Of a DNA stretch of 64,000 bases, positions 35,413 through 44,177 are shown piece after piece. The notes beneath the pieces were generated by a model. The model was given only the letters and a program-made list of their open reading frames with translations, did not search any database and was not told the origin of the DNA. Each line of letters begins with the position of its first letter. Positions within the stretch are counted from its first letter, which is position 1. This DNA comes from Streptomyces sp. NBC_00569 (GTDB lineage: Bacteria; Actinomycetota; Actinomycetes; Streptomycetales; Streptomycetaceae): contig NZ_CP107783.1 in the NCBI RefSeq assembly GCF_036345255.1, forward strand, positions 5,936,001 through 6,000,000. The letters run 5' to 3'. The position numbers and the translations under genes are program-made.

Positions 35413-36885
35413 TCAGCCGCACACGACCTGGTCCCCGGTGATCGCCCCGAACTCGCCCTGGCGGACGTCCTCGGCCCGCACCGCGCTGACCGCCTTGAAG
35501 TCGGGGCCCGCCACCACCTTCAGTACCGGGCCCTGTCCGTTCACGGCCTGGAGCTGCGCGCCCGGCAGCGCCGTCGCCAGCGCCTTCGCCGACCGGTCCC
35601 AGCGCGGGTCGTAGAGAACCACCGTGTGCTGGGCGGTGCGCTGTGCCGCGTTCATCGGCGTACCGCTCGTGCGGAACCCCGTCCCCCGCAGCGCCGCGTC
35701 CACCTTCCTGCCGAGACCCGGTGTCATCGTGCCGTTCTCGACCTGGACGCGGATCTGCTGCGGGGCGACGCCGACGACCGTCTCCTTCTTCTTCGTGCGG
35801 CGCACGGCGAGCGGCTTGTCCTCGCGCAGCGCCTTGAACAGCTTCCCGGACTTCGCCGGGTCCCACTTCACCGTCGAGCCGATGCCCGGGACCGGGAAGC
35901 TGACGTTGCCGATCGGCACGGTCGTGAACTCCGACGACGACGGTGAGAACCCCCGCATCGCCTGCCCGAGCTCGACCATCTGGTCCGTGCCGAACCCCCG
36001 GTCCGCGCGCACGGAGCTGAGCAGGGTGCGCGCCACATCACGGAACTTGACCGGGTTCAGGAGCACCCCGGACGACGTGGTCTTCGCGATGAGCGCGGCG
36101 AGGAAGCGCTGCTGGCGCTGCATCCGGCCCACGTCGCCCGCCCCGTCGGCGTGCCGGGCGCGCACGTACTGGAGGGCCTGGCCGCCGTCGAGGGTGTGCG
36201 TGCCGACGGCCATGTCGAGCCCGGTGTACGAGTCCTTGAGCGGCTTGGCCGTGCAGATCTGGACGCCGCCGAGCACGTCCACCGTCTTCATGAAGCTGGT
36301 GAAGTCGACCTCGAGATAGTGGTCGATCTTCACCCCGGTCATGTGCTCGACGGTGCGCACGGTCAGATGGGGCCCGCCCTCCGCATACGCCGCGTTGATC
36401 TTCACCGGGTGCTGGTAGTGCTGCTCGCCCGTCGTCCCGTCGGTGTGCGCGGGGATCTCGGCGTACGAGTCCCGGGGCAGGCTGACGATGCTCGCGCGGT
36501 CCCGGTCGGCGGAGAGGTGCACGATCATGATCGTGTCCGTGCAGTGACAGGGCGCACCGCCCAGCCGGTACTTCTGCTTCTCCGCCGGGGTGATGTTGTC
36601 GCGACCGTCGGTGCCCACGAGCAGCACGTTCATCCCGTGACCGCCGGAGGGCCGGTTCTTCATGTCCTTGAAGGGGTCGACGCGGTTGATCTCGGTGTCG
36701 AGCCCGGTGACGACCGCGTGCCCGATCCCGCCGGCCGCGAGAACCGTGACCGAGACCGCCGTCGCCACCCGCATGGCCCACCGGGGCTTCTTCCTCCGTA
36801 CGGGGGCGGGCACGGGGGGACGGCCGCGCTCCTGCCGTGGGGGACGTGGTGGGCGTGCGGGGGAGCGGGTCGGCGGACTGGGCAC
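35413..36885 (-). CDS. LCP family protein 2 with LytR_C domain
   Basis: 490 residues. A short Pro/Arg-rich cytoplasmic N-terminus, a membrane helix (VATAVSVTVLAAGGIGHAVV), the LCP domain (NVLLVGTDGRDNIT, CTDTIMIVHLSADRDRASIV, KINAAYAEGGPHLTVRTVE, YVRARHADGAGDVGRMQRQQ), then a C-terminal LytR_C domain (IRVQVENGTMTPGLGRKVDAAL to HTVVLYDPR). The GTG at 36885 (VPSPPTRSP) is preferred, with GGAGG 10 bases upstream. A Cys-x-Cys in GGAPCHCTDT is unusual. It is divergent from the glycosyltransferase at 37013. Confidence 0.92.
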   Translation of the reverse strand: MPSPPTRSPARPPRPPRQERGRPPVPAPVRRKKPRWAMRVATAVSVTVLAAGGIGHAVVTGLDTEINRVDPFKDMKNRPSGGHGMNVLLVGTDGRDNITPAEKQKYRLGGAPCHCTDTIMIVHLSADRDRASIVSLPRDSYAEIPAHTDGTTGEQHYQHPVKINAAYAEGGPHLTVRTVEHMTGVKIDHYLEVDFTSFMKTVDVLGGVQICTAKPLKDSYTGLDMAVGTHTLDGGQALQYVRARHADGAGDVGRMQRQQRFLAALIAKTTSSGVLLNPVKFRDVARTLLSSVRADRGFGTDQMVELGQAMRGFSPSSSEFTTVPIGNVSFPVPGIGSTVKWDPAKSGKLFKALREDKPLAVRRTKKKETVVGVAPQQIRVQVENGTMTPGLGRKVDAALRGTGFRTSGTPMNAAQRTAQHTVVLYDPRWDRSAKALATALPGAQLQAVNGQGPVLKVVAGPDFKAVSAVRAEDVRQGEFGAITGDQVVCG

Positions 36886-37012
36886 GTGGGGGACACCTCC
36901 GAGAAGGTGGGCGTGGGATCGCGAGCACCGTAGGCCCGTACGATCTCCTGCCCGCGGTAGTGACCACGGCGGCGCGCGCCGGTGTCCCCCATTAGCGGTA
37001 ACGTGACGCCTG

Positions 37013-38041
37013 ATGAACGCGAATTCCGACAAGCAGCTTCCGCCCGTATCGGTGATCATGCCCGTCCTCAACGAGGAGCGGCACCTGCGCGGAGCCGTCG
37101 AGGCGATCCTGGCGCAGGAGTACGGCGGCGAGATGGAGGTCGTGGTCGCGCTCGGCCCCTCCTCGGACCGCACGGACGAGATCGCCGCGGAGCTCGTCCG
37201 CGAGGATCCCCGGGTCCACACCGTGCCGAACCCCACGGGCCGCACGCCCGCGGCGCTGAACGCCGCGATCGAGGCGTCCCGCCACCCCATCGTGGTGCGC
37301 GTCGACGGACACGGCATGCTCTCGCCGAACTACATCGCGACGGCCGTCCGCCTCCTGGAGGAGACCGGCGCCCAGAACGTCGGCGGCATCATGCACGCCG
37401 AGGGCGAGAACGACTGGGAGGACGCGGTCGCCGCCGCCATGACGTCGAAGATCGGCGTCGGCAACGCGGCCTTCCACACGGGCGGCGAGGCCCAGCAGGC
37501 CGAGACCGTGTTCCTGGGTGTCTTCCGGCGCGAGGCCCTTGAGCAGCAGGGCGGCTACAACATCGAGTTCATCCGCGCCCAGGACTGGGAGCTGAACTTC
37601 CGCATCCGCGAGGCCGGCGGCCTGATCTGGTTCTCGCCCGAGCTGAAGGTCTCGTACCGGCCGCGGCCCAGCGTGAAGGCGCTCGCCAAGCAGTACAAGG
37701 ACTACGGCCGCTGGCGGCACGTCGTCGCCCGTTACCACGCCGGCTCGATCAACCTGCGCTACCTCGCGCCGCCGGTCGCCGTGTGCGCGATCGCCGCGGG
37801 TGTCGTCGTGGGCGCGCTCGTGACGCCGTGGGGCTTCGTGATCCCCGGCGGCTACCTGGCGGCCATCGCGGCCGGTTCGGTGCCGGCCGGCAAGGGGCTG
37901 CCTCTGAAGGCGCGCCTGCAGATCCCGGTCGCGCTCGCCACGATGCACATGTCGTGGGGCTGGGGTTTCCTGACCAGCCCGCGCTCTCTCGCGAAGAGGG
38001 TCATCGCGTCGCGGCGCCCGGCCGTACTCAGCGAGGCGTGA
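37013..38041 (+). CDS. Family 2 glycosyltransferase (ExoA-like)
   Basis: 342 residues. GT-A fold: VSVIMPVLNEERHLRGAVEAIL, EVVVALGPSSDRTDEIA, NPTGRTPAALNAAIEA, VVRVDGHGMLSPNYI (metal-binding DxH position), then acceptor-side FIRAQDWELNFRIREAGG and RPRPSVKALAKQYKDYGRWR. Two or three membrane helices occupy the C-terminus (VAVCAIAAGVVVGALVTPWGFV). Such enzymes add sugars to lipid-linked or nucleotide-linked intermediates at the membrane. Placed between LCP genes, it probably helps build the glycopolymer that LCP proteins attach. Confidence 0.9.
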   Translation: MNANSDKQLPPVSVIMPVLNEERHLRGAVEAILAQEYGGEMEVVVALGPSSDRTDEIAAELVREDPRVHTVPNPTGRTPAALNAAIEASRHPIVVRVDGHGMLSPNYIATAVRLLEETGAQNVGGIMHAEGENDWEDAVAAAMTSKIGVGNAAFHTGGEAQQAETVFLGVFRREALEQQGGYNIEFIRAQDWELNFRIREAGGLIWFSPELKVSYRPRPSVKALAKQYKDYGRWRHVVARYHAGSINLRYLAPPVAVCAIAAGVVVGALVTPWGFVIPGGYLAAIAAGSVPAGKGLPLKARLQIPVALATMHMSWGWGFLTSPRSLAKRVIASRRPAVLSEA

Positions 38042-38087
38042 GCTTCTTTCCTGGTCTTTTGAGGGGCCGGTCTCCAGGGGCCGGTCT

Positions 38088-38116
38088 CTCCGGGGCCGAT
38101 TCCGTCGGCCCCGGAG
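38088..38116. terminator. Bidirectional terminator hairpin
   Basis: CTCCGGGGCCGA (38088-38099) pairs perfectly with TCGGCCCCGGAG (38105-38116) around TTCCG, between the convergent glycosyltransferase and LCP genes. Two direct GGGGCCGGTCTC copies precede it. Confidence 0.75.
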
Positions 38117-38122
38117 CGCGCG

Positions 38123-39790
38123 TCACCAGGTGAAGTTCTTGTTCACCTTCATGCAGGCCTTCGTGTCCGAACCGTTCAGCGCCAGCGCCGTGTCCGGGGT
38201 GGTGTCGTCGTCCTTCGAGGCCTTCGGGTAGGAGTTCCCCTCTCGCCAGTCGTCGCCCACGACGAGCGTCACCCCGGAGACATCGGTCGACTTCTTCACC
38301 GAACTCAGCGGAATACCAAGGGACTTGGCGACCCGCTGGGCATCGCCCTCCAGGTCGACGCTGGGGAAGCGGATGACCGTCTTCTCCTCGCTCAGTGACT
38401 GCGCCTGGTCGGCGGACGCCTTCGTGAAGCCCTTCGCCGTCAGGATCTGCGCCACCGTGCCGGCCCGGCCCGACGCCGCGGGCAGCTCCGCCGTCCGCGT
38501 GCCGTTCTGCACCTGCACCGCGATCTCGCCGTCGGCCGCCGCCGGATCGTCCGACTCCTTCACCGGCGCCTTCTTCTTGTCCTTGCCGTCCAGGGCCACG
38601 TCCTCGCGCACGAGCCGGAACAGCTTGTCCGCGTCGCCCGGCTTCGGGGCCACGCGCGCGCCCACGTACACGAACGGCATCGTCGTCATCGTGATGCGTT
38701 TCGGCGCAGGCTTCTTCAGCTCGTTGCTCAGGTCGTAGAGCTTCTTGACCGTGTCGAGGCCCTCGTCGACGCGGAGCGCCTTCGTGGCCTCCTCGGCGAG
38801 GCTGCGCAGCTTGCCGGGGTTGGTGATGGTCGCGTTCTCCCGCATCTGGCGCACCATCGAGTTCATGTACATGTGCTGCGCCTTGGTGCGCGCGATGTCG
38901 CTGCCGTCCTCGAAGCCATAGCGCGTACGCAGCCACTGCAGGGCCTGCTTGCCCTTGACCGGGTGGGTGCCCTTCGCCAGCTTCAGGCCCGAGCCGTGGC
39001 CCAGACTGTCCTTGGAGTGGATGTTGGCGTCCACACACACCGGTACGCCGCCGATGGCGTCGGCCATGGAGACCACGCCCGCGAAGTCGACCATCATGAA
39101 ATGGTCGATGTGGATGCCGGTCAGCAGTTCCCAGGTGGCCACCGTGCAGCCGGGGCCGCCGCGGCCGAGCGACTCGTTCGTCATCTGCCGCCCCACCGTG
39201 GCCGGGTACTCCTTGCCTGTCTTCGGGTCGGTGCACTTCGGCAGCTTGAGCAGGGTGTCGCGCGGCATGCTCACCACCGACATGTTGCTGCGGTCCGCGG
39301 AGAGGTGGACCAGCATCTGCACGTCCGCGAGCGGCACGCCGCCGAAGGTGTCCTTGGCGCCGCCGAGCTTCTGGTTGGCCTTGGAGTCCCGCGCGTCCGA
39401 GCCGATCAGCAGGATGTTCAGCGGGGTCTGGCCCGCCGCGTTCGGCGTCGGCTTCGCCGCCCGGTGCTCACCGATGTTGAGCTTGTCCGTCTTGATGTTG
39501 CTGTTGAGATGCTCGTACCAGAGGTAGCCCGCTCCCGCGGTGCCGACTGTCAGTACGGCGAGGGTGATCGAGAACCAGCGCAGTATCCGATGTCTGCGGC
39601 GCCGCGGGCGCGCGCGGCCGCGGCGGTGCCCGCGCGGCCCGTCGCCGTCGCCCTGCCCTTTGCCCCGCCGCTGTCCGCCCTCGGGCCCCCCGGCCTCGTG
39701 CGAACCGCCGCGTCGGCCCGGATCACCCGAGTCGACCGGCCGACGGACCCGTGCTCGCGGCACTTCCCCGCGCACACTGCTCTGCCTCAT
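38123..39790 (-). CDS. LCP family protein 3 with LytR_C domain
   Basis: 555 residues. A very basic Arg/Gly-rich cytoplasmic N-terminus (about 75 residues), one membrane helix (FSITLAVLTVGTAGAGYLWY), the LCP domain (NILLIGSDARDSKANQK, DVQMLVHLSADRSNMSVVSM, HIDHFMMVDFAGVVSMADAIGG, WLRTRYGFEDGSDIARTKAQ), and a LytR_C domain (EIAVQVQNGTRTAELPAASGR to VVGDDWREG). ATG 39790 follows GGGAGGGG. It is transcribed toward the glycosyltransferase and follows LCP gene 4 in the same direction. Confidence 0.92.
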   Translation of the reverse strand: MRQSSVRGEVPRARVRRPVDSGDPGRRGGSHEAGGPEGGQRRGKGQGDGDGPRGHRRGRARPRRRRHRILRWFSITLAVLTVGTAGAGYLWYEHLNSNIKTDKLNIGEHRAAKPTPNAAGQTPLNILLIGSDARDSKANQKLGGAKDTFGGVPLADVQMLVHLSADRSNMSVVSMPRDTLLKLPKCTDPKTGKEYPATVGRQMTNESLGRGGPGCTVATWELLTGIHIDHFMMVDFAGVVSMADAIGGVPVCVDANIHSKDSLGHGSGLKLAKGTHPVKGKQALQWLRTRYGFEDGSDIARTKAQHMYMNSMVRQMRENATITNPGKLRSLAEEATKALRVDEGLDTVKKLYDLSNELKKPAPKRITMTTMPFVYVGARVAPKPGDADKLFRLVREDVALDGKDKKKAPVKESDDPAAADGEIAVQVQNGTRTAELPAASGRAGTVAQILTAKGFTKASADQAQSLSEEKTVIRFPSVDLEGDAQRVAKSLGIPLSSVKKSTDVSGVTLVVGDDWREGNSYPKASKDDDTTPDTALALNGSDTKACMKVNKNFTW

Positions 39791-39871
39791 GCCCCACCCC
39801 TCCCGCCCCCGGCCTACACTTCGGCCGCCCCGATCCTGTCTGTTAGACAGTCAAGAGGCGGCCGAGGTTGG

Positions 39872-41617
39872 TCACTTGGCGCACACAGTCTTGTCCGCTG
39901 TTGCTTTCTGGATGTCCTCCGGCGCCTTCGACGGGGCGGCGATGGGTGTGCCGGCCGCCTTGAAGTCCGAGCCGAGGGTCAGGATCATCGCCGGCAGGCC
40001 CTGGTCGTTCTTCTCGCTCTTGCCGGGCTTCATGGCGGATGAGGGCAGCCCCATGATGTCGGCGAGCCGGCGTGCCTGGTCGGCCTGGTCCGGCGCGTAC
40101 TCGAGCGTCGTTTTCGACAGCTTCTTCGGCGCGTTGCCCAGCTGGCTCGACTTGAGGACGCCCTCGGTGTTCTGCAGCCAGGTCAGCGTCGTCTGTGCGG
40201 CGCCGACGGTCTCGCTGCCGTTGTAGATGTCGACCCGGACCTCGGAGGCGTCGGCGCGGGAGCCCTTGAGCAGCGCGTCCTGCTTCGACTTGGCCGCCTT
40301 CTTGTCCTTCGCCACCTCGGTCAGGGAGACGTCGTCCCGGATCATCGCGAACAGCGGGTCTGCCTTGGCCGGGTTGACGACGACCGTCGCGTGGACCTTC
40401 TCGGCGGGGTTGTCGATCACCGGGAGCGTGGTGAAGGTGATGTTCTTCGGCGGCACCTTCTTCAGCTCCAGGGCCACGTCCTTGAGCTCGCTGAGGCTTC
40501 CTATGCCGCTGTCCACCGTCAGTGCCTTGGTCGCCGCCTCCGCCAGACTGCTCAGTTTGGTCGGGCTGGTGAGCGTGTCGCCGGAGCTCATCTTGCGCAT
40601 CAGCGATCCGAGGAACTGCTGCTGCTGCTGGATGCGGTCCAGGTCGCCCTGGTTGCCGAAGCTGTGCCGGGTGCGCACGAACGCGAGGGCCTGTTCGCCC
40701 TGGACGGTGTGCTTGCCCTTGGAGAGCTTCAGATGCGAGTCGGGGTCGTCGACGTCCTTGGCGAGGCAGATGTCCACACCGCCGACCGCCGTCGTGAGCG
40801 TCTTGACGGCGTTGAAGTCGGCCATCATGAAGTGGTCGGGCTGAACTCCCGTTATGGCCTTGACCGTTGCCATCGTGCAGCCCGCGTCCCGGCCGCTCTG
40901 GCCGAGGCTGGTGTTGAAGCGGGTGTCAGGCGTTCCGCTGATCGTCCTCAGCACGCCGTCCTCCCTCACCTTGCAGGCCGGGATGTCGGTGATGAGGTCG
41001 CGCGGGATGCTCAACGCGGTCGCGTTCGAACGGTCCTTGGCCACGTGCAGCAGGATGTTGGTGTCGGCGTGGCCGACGCTGTTCTTGTCGCCGTAGCCCG
41101 CGTTGCCCTTGCCGGTGCGTTTGTCCGTACCGATCAGCAGGATGTTGAACGCCTCGTCCTTGCTGAAGCCGTTCTTCGCGCCGACGACGTCCTGCTTGTT
41201 GATGTTGCCGTCGAGGTGGCGCAGATACAGGTAGGCACCGCCCGCGCCCGCGACCATGACGAAGGCCATGACGCCGCCCGTCCACAGGAGCGCCTTTTTG
41301 CCCTTGGACTTCTTCTTGCTCTTGGACCGGCGCCTGCTGGCCGGCTCCGGCTGAGGGGCCCGCCGCCTGCGCTGGCCGGGTACCTCGCGGCTGCCCTGTT
41401 CCTCGCGGGTCCTGCCGTTCTGCCGGTTCTGTCCGGTCTGTCCCCGTTGCCCGGTGGAGCGTTGGGAAGACCTGCGAGGTCCGGGTACGGCCGACTGCCC
41501 AGAGGAAGGGTTCAGTCGCAGTTCGTAATCGCCGGTGTTCGGGTTGAGTACCCACTGGTCTGCGGGGTCGATGTTGTCCGCCCGCCCACGGCCTTGCGCG
41601 TCCACGGTTGTCTGCAT
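39872..41617 (-). CDS. LCP family protein 4 with LytR_C domain
   Basis: 581 residues, the longest of the five. It begins with the segment DQWVLNPNTGDYELRL, then a Lys/Arg-rich stretch, a membrane helix (LLWTGGVMAFVMVAGAGGAYLYL), the LCP domain (NILLIGTDKRTGKG, HADTNILLHVAKDRSNATAL, HFMMADFNAVKTLTTAVGG, FVRTRHSFGNQGDLDRIQQQQ) and a LytR_C domain (EVRVDIYNGSETVGAAQ onward). The ATG 41617 directly abuts GGAGG, which is tight; GTG four codons later is possible. A GCGCCTT/AAGGCGC hairpin lies just upstream at 41637-41662. Confidence 0.92.
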   Translation of the reverse strand: MQTTVDAQGRGRADNIDPADQWVLNPNTGDYELRLNPSSGQSAVPGPRRSSQRSTGQRGQTGQNRQNGRTREEQGSREVPGQRRRRAPQPEPASRRRSKSKKKSKGKKALLWTGGVMAFVMVAGAGGAYLYLRHLDGNINKQDVVGAKNGFSKDEAFNILLIGTDKRTGKGNAGYGDKNSVGHADTNILLHVAKDRSNATALSIPRDLITDIPACKVREDGVLRTISGTPDTRFNTSLGQSGRDAGCTMATVKAITGVQPDHFMMADFNAVKTLTTAVGGVDICLAKDVDDPDSHLKLSKGKHTVQGEQALAFVRTRHSFGNQGDLDRIQQQQQFLGSLMRKMSSGDTLTSPTKLSSLAEAATKALTVDSGIGSLSELKDVALELKKVPPKNITFTTLPVIDNPAEKVHATVVVNPAKADPLFAMIRDDVSLTEVAKDKKAAKSKQDALLKGSRADASEVRVDIYNGSETVGAAQTTLTWLQNTEGVLKSSQLGNAPKKLSKTTLEYAPDQADQARRLADIMGLPSSAMKPGKSEKNDQGLPAMILTLGSDFKAAGTPIAAPSKAPEDIQKATADKTVCAK

Positions 41618-41831
41618 CCTCCGTCGGGGCCACGCGGCGCCTTGTCCCCCTCAAGAAGGCGCTCGGTCAGTCGGTAATCAGTGCGCGACCGTCGTTGGCC
41701 GGGTGCACCGGATCGCTCACACTATCCGCCCAGTTCAGCGTCAAGCGACGGCGGTGACAAATTCCACTCCCCTACAACTGGGCAATCCGTCCTATTTCTT
41801 TGGACGTGACGCGAACCCCTTGGGAATCGCT

Positions 41832-43145
41832 TTACCTGCAGGCATCCTGGGCGGCCGTGTTGCCGCGGAACGTGGGTGCCGGACTGGCGGAGGAACCGGA
41901 CGAAACGGAGGGGTCGCCGGGCTTCCCGTCGTCGAATCCGTCGTGCTCGTACGCCATGTCGTCCGTGTCCGAGCTGTCCTCGCCGGAGCCGTCGGAGGAT
42001 TTCCGGGCGGCGCTCTCCTTCGGCGTCTTTCTGGCGACCACGACGGGGGCGTCGGTGCGCAGTTGCGTGAAGAGCTGCTCGGCCGCGGGCTGGACGAGCT
42101 GGTCACGGTTGGCGTTGTAGATGTAACTGCGCCGCGGCACCGTCAGGAATTGGACGCGTTCGGTCGGAATATCCCGCATGCCGCGTACGAGGTTGTAGAG
42201 GCCGCGCAGACTGGCGAGCCCGGGGTCCGTGGTCAGGGACGAGGTGGCCGCGTCGAGCACGGGGTACAGCTTCGTCGGGTTGAGCAGCACCTGGTTGCTC
42301 TGCACCTTGTTCACCAGGGCGCCGAGGAACTGCTGCTGGCGGTCCATCCGGTCGGTGTCGCTGCCGTTGCCGAGGCTCTTGCGAGCCCGCACGAAGCCGA
42401 GCGCCTGCTCGCCGCTGAGGGTCTGCTTGCCCGCGGGCAGCTTCAGGTGCGCCGCTCGGTCGTTCATGGGCTCCTTCAGGCAGACCTCGACCCCGTCCAC
42501 GGCGTCGACCATGTCCTTGAACCCGCTGAAGTCGACGACCATGTGGTGACCGATACGGATGCCGGTGAGCTTCTCGACCGTACGGATCGTGCAGGCGGAA
42601 CCGCCCTGCTCGAAGGCGTAGTTGAACATCGCGAACATGGGGCCGGTGCGGGAGCCCTTGCGCGTGCGGCAGCTCGGAATGTCCACCATCAGGTCGCGGG
42701 GCAGCGAGACCGCGATGGCCCTTTTGTGGTCGGCGGATATGTGCAGCAGGATCGTCGTGTCCGAGCGCTGGGTGCCCGAGTCGCGGCCGTACTTGCGGTT
42801 GCCGGCGCCGGCCCGCGAGTCGGAGCCGACCAGCAGGATGTTCTGCGCGCCGCGCACGAGCGAGGTGGGCCGCTCCTTCTCGTAGCGGGCGAGCTCGGCG
42901 GCCGCGTCGGTGTCCTCGGTGATGTTCCCCTGGAGCTTCTCGTAGACCGCCCAGCCGGTGCCGCCCGCGGCGAGCACCGCGACGCCGGCCCCGATCGCCG
43001 TGTACCGCAGCCAGCGCCGGCGCCGCCGGGCCGTGCCCGCCCCCGTGGGGGACGAGCCCGCGCCCGACCCGTGCCCGGCCGGCCCCACCGCGTCGTCGTC
43101 GCCCGTGTGTCGTGATTCCGGGGGCGGGCCTGCGGATTCGGTCAC
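41832..43145 (-). CDS. LCP family protein 5, no LytR_C domain
   Basis: 437 residues. N-terminal disordered region, membrane helix (YTAIGAGVAVLAAGGTGWAVY), the LCP domain (NILLVGSDSRAGAGNRK, RSDTTILLHISADHKRAIAV, HHMVVDFSGFKDMVDAVDG, FVRARKSLGNGSDTDRMDRQQ) and, instead of LytR_C, an acidic Ser/Gly-rich tail. The GTG at 43145 (VTESAGPP) is chosen with AGGGG upstream; the ATG at 43208 would add unlikely residues. It probably belongs to the same leftward block as LCP 4. Confidence 0.92.
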   Translation of the reverse strand: MTESAGPPPESRHTGDDDAVGPAGHGSGAGSSPTGAGTARRRRRWLRYTAIGAGVAVLAAGGTGWAVYEKLQGNITEDTDAAAELARYEKERPTSLVRGAQNILLVGSDSRAGAGNRKYGRDSGTQRSDTTILLHISADHKRAIAVSLPRDLMVDIPSCRTRKGSRTGPMFAMFNYAFEQGGSACTIRTVEKLTGIRIGHHMVVDFSGFKDMVDAVDGVEVCLKEPMNDRAAHLKLPAGKQTLSGEQALGFVRARKSLGNGSDTDRMDRQQQFLGALVNKVQSNQVLLNPTKLYPVLDAATSSLTTDPGLASLRGLYNLVRGMRDIPTERVQFLTVPRRSYIYNANRDQLVQPAAEQLFTQLRTDAPVVVARKTPKESAARKSSDGSGEDSSDTDDMAYEHDGFDDGKPGDPSVSSGSSASPAPTFRGNTAAQDACR

Positions 43146-43272
43146 GTGAGTCCACCCCTCATGACGACGACGGTGCGCAGGTGCGCCCCTTCGACCATCG
43201 CCCGGCACGGCGCCCGGGGCCCGGTGGCCCAGGGGTGGACAGGGCCGAACGGGTGACGCCGGCCCGGGTGTC

Positions 43273-44028
43273 TCAGCGTGCGGTCGTCGAGACCCGCTCG
43301 TTCTCCACCCGCTTGGCCAGGGACTCCTGGTCCAGGCCGTCGAGGTGGCGGCACAGGACGACGGAACCGCCGGTGGCGAGCGGGGCGTACAGGCCCGCGC
43401 TCAGGCCGCGCCAGGTGTCGTACGGGAGTCCGGACAGCAGGCGCGAACCGGGGCCCGTCAGGCCGAGGTCCGCGGCGTCGGCCCGCGCCTTCTCGACGAC
43501 CTCGGCGCCGGTGAGCTCGGCCCCCGCGACGACGAGCGCGGGCTCCTGCGGGTCCACGGGCGAGAACGGAGCGAACCGGTCGCCCTGCCCCGGCACCTCG
43601 ACCGCGTAGTCGGCGAAGCCCTCCGGAGGCTGGGGGAAGCGGCCGCCGAGCGGACGCAGGGCGAGCGCCACCCGCTCGCCGGAGCAGGCACGTGCCCGCT
43701 CCAGCGAGTCGGGGCCGCTGACGACGAGGTCGGCGGCGGCCGGGTCACCGTCGACGTCGGCGACGACTCCGACCGACGCGCACGCGAGCAGCCACACGGC
43801 GCTCTGCCAGTGCGCGGGCAGCAGCAGCGCGAGCCGGTCGCCGGGCTGTGCGGCGAGGTCGCCCTGGAGGAGATTGGCGGTCTTGGCCACCCAGTTGGCG
43901 AAGGTGGCCACGGACAGTTCGACGCGTTCGCCCGTGGCGTCGTCGTAGAAGGTCACCAGTGGGCGTCCTGGATCGGCGGCGAGCGCGGATCGCAGCAGGT
44001 CGGCGGGGGTGCGGTCGGTGGCGTTCAC
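43273..44028 (-). CDS. TIGR03089-family protein (acyl-CoA-synthetase-like N-terminal fragment)
   Basis: 251 residues. It resembles only the N-terminal part of AMP-forming acyl-CoA ligases: PADLLRSALAADPGRPLVTFYDDATGERVELSVATFANWV, KTANLLQG, GDRLALLLPAHWQSAVWLLACAS. The ATP-binding P-loop motif and C-terminal lid are absent. Actinobacteria carry such short proteins, known to me as TIGR03089, with no established role. GTG 44028 has no ribosome binding site but a TACCCT element 7 bases upstream, so it may be leaderless. It is divergent from the amidase gene. Confidence 0.85.
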   Translation of the reverse strand: MNATDRTPADLLRSALAADPGRPLVTFYDDATGERVELSVATFANWVAKTANLLQGDLAAQPGDRLALLLPAHWQSAVWLLACASVGVVADVDGDPAAADLVVSGPDSLERARACSGERVALALRPLGGRFPQPPEGFADYAVEVPGQGDRFAPFSPVDPQEPALVVAGAELTGAEVVEKARADAADLGLTGPGSRLLSGLPYDTWRGLSAGLYAPLATGGSVVLCRHLDGLDQESLAKRVENERVSTTAR

Positions 44029-44041
44029 GGGCGCAAGGGTA
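44026..44041 (-). promoter_or_regulatory. Candidate leaderless promoter -10 for the TIGR03089 gene
   Basis: On the minus strand TACCCT (44036-44041) is followed by 7 bases and then the GTG start (44026-44028), leaving no room for a ribosome binding site. Confidence 0.4.
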
Positions 44042-44177
44042 CGCGGGGCGCGGGGCGGCGTGCGGCCGACCGGGGGAACCTTGACGCCGTGTCGGCCCGA
44101 TGAACTGTCAATTCCCCTGCCCACCGATGACACTTCCCGATGGACAGATATGTACAGCTATGTCCACGATCGTTTGC

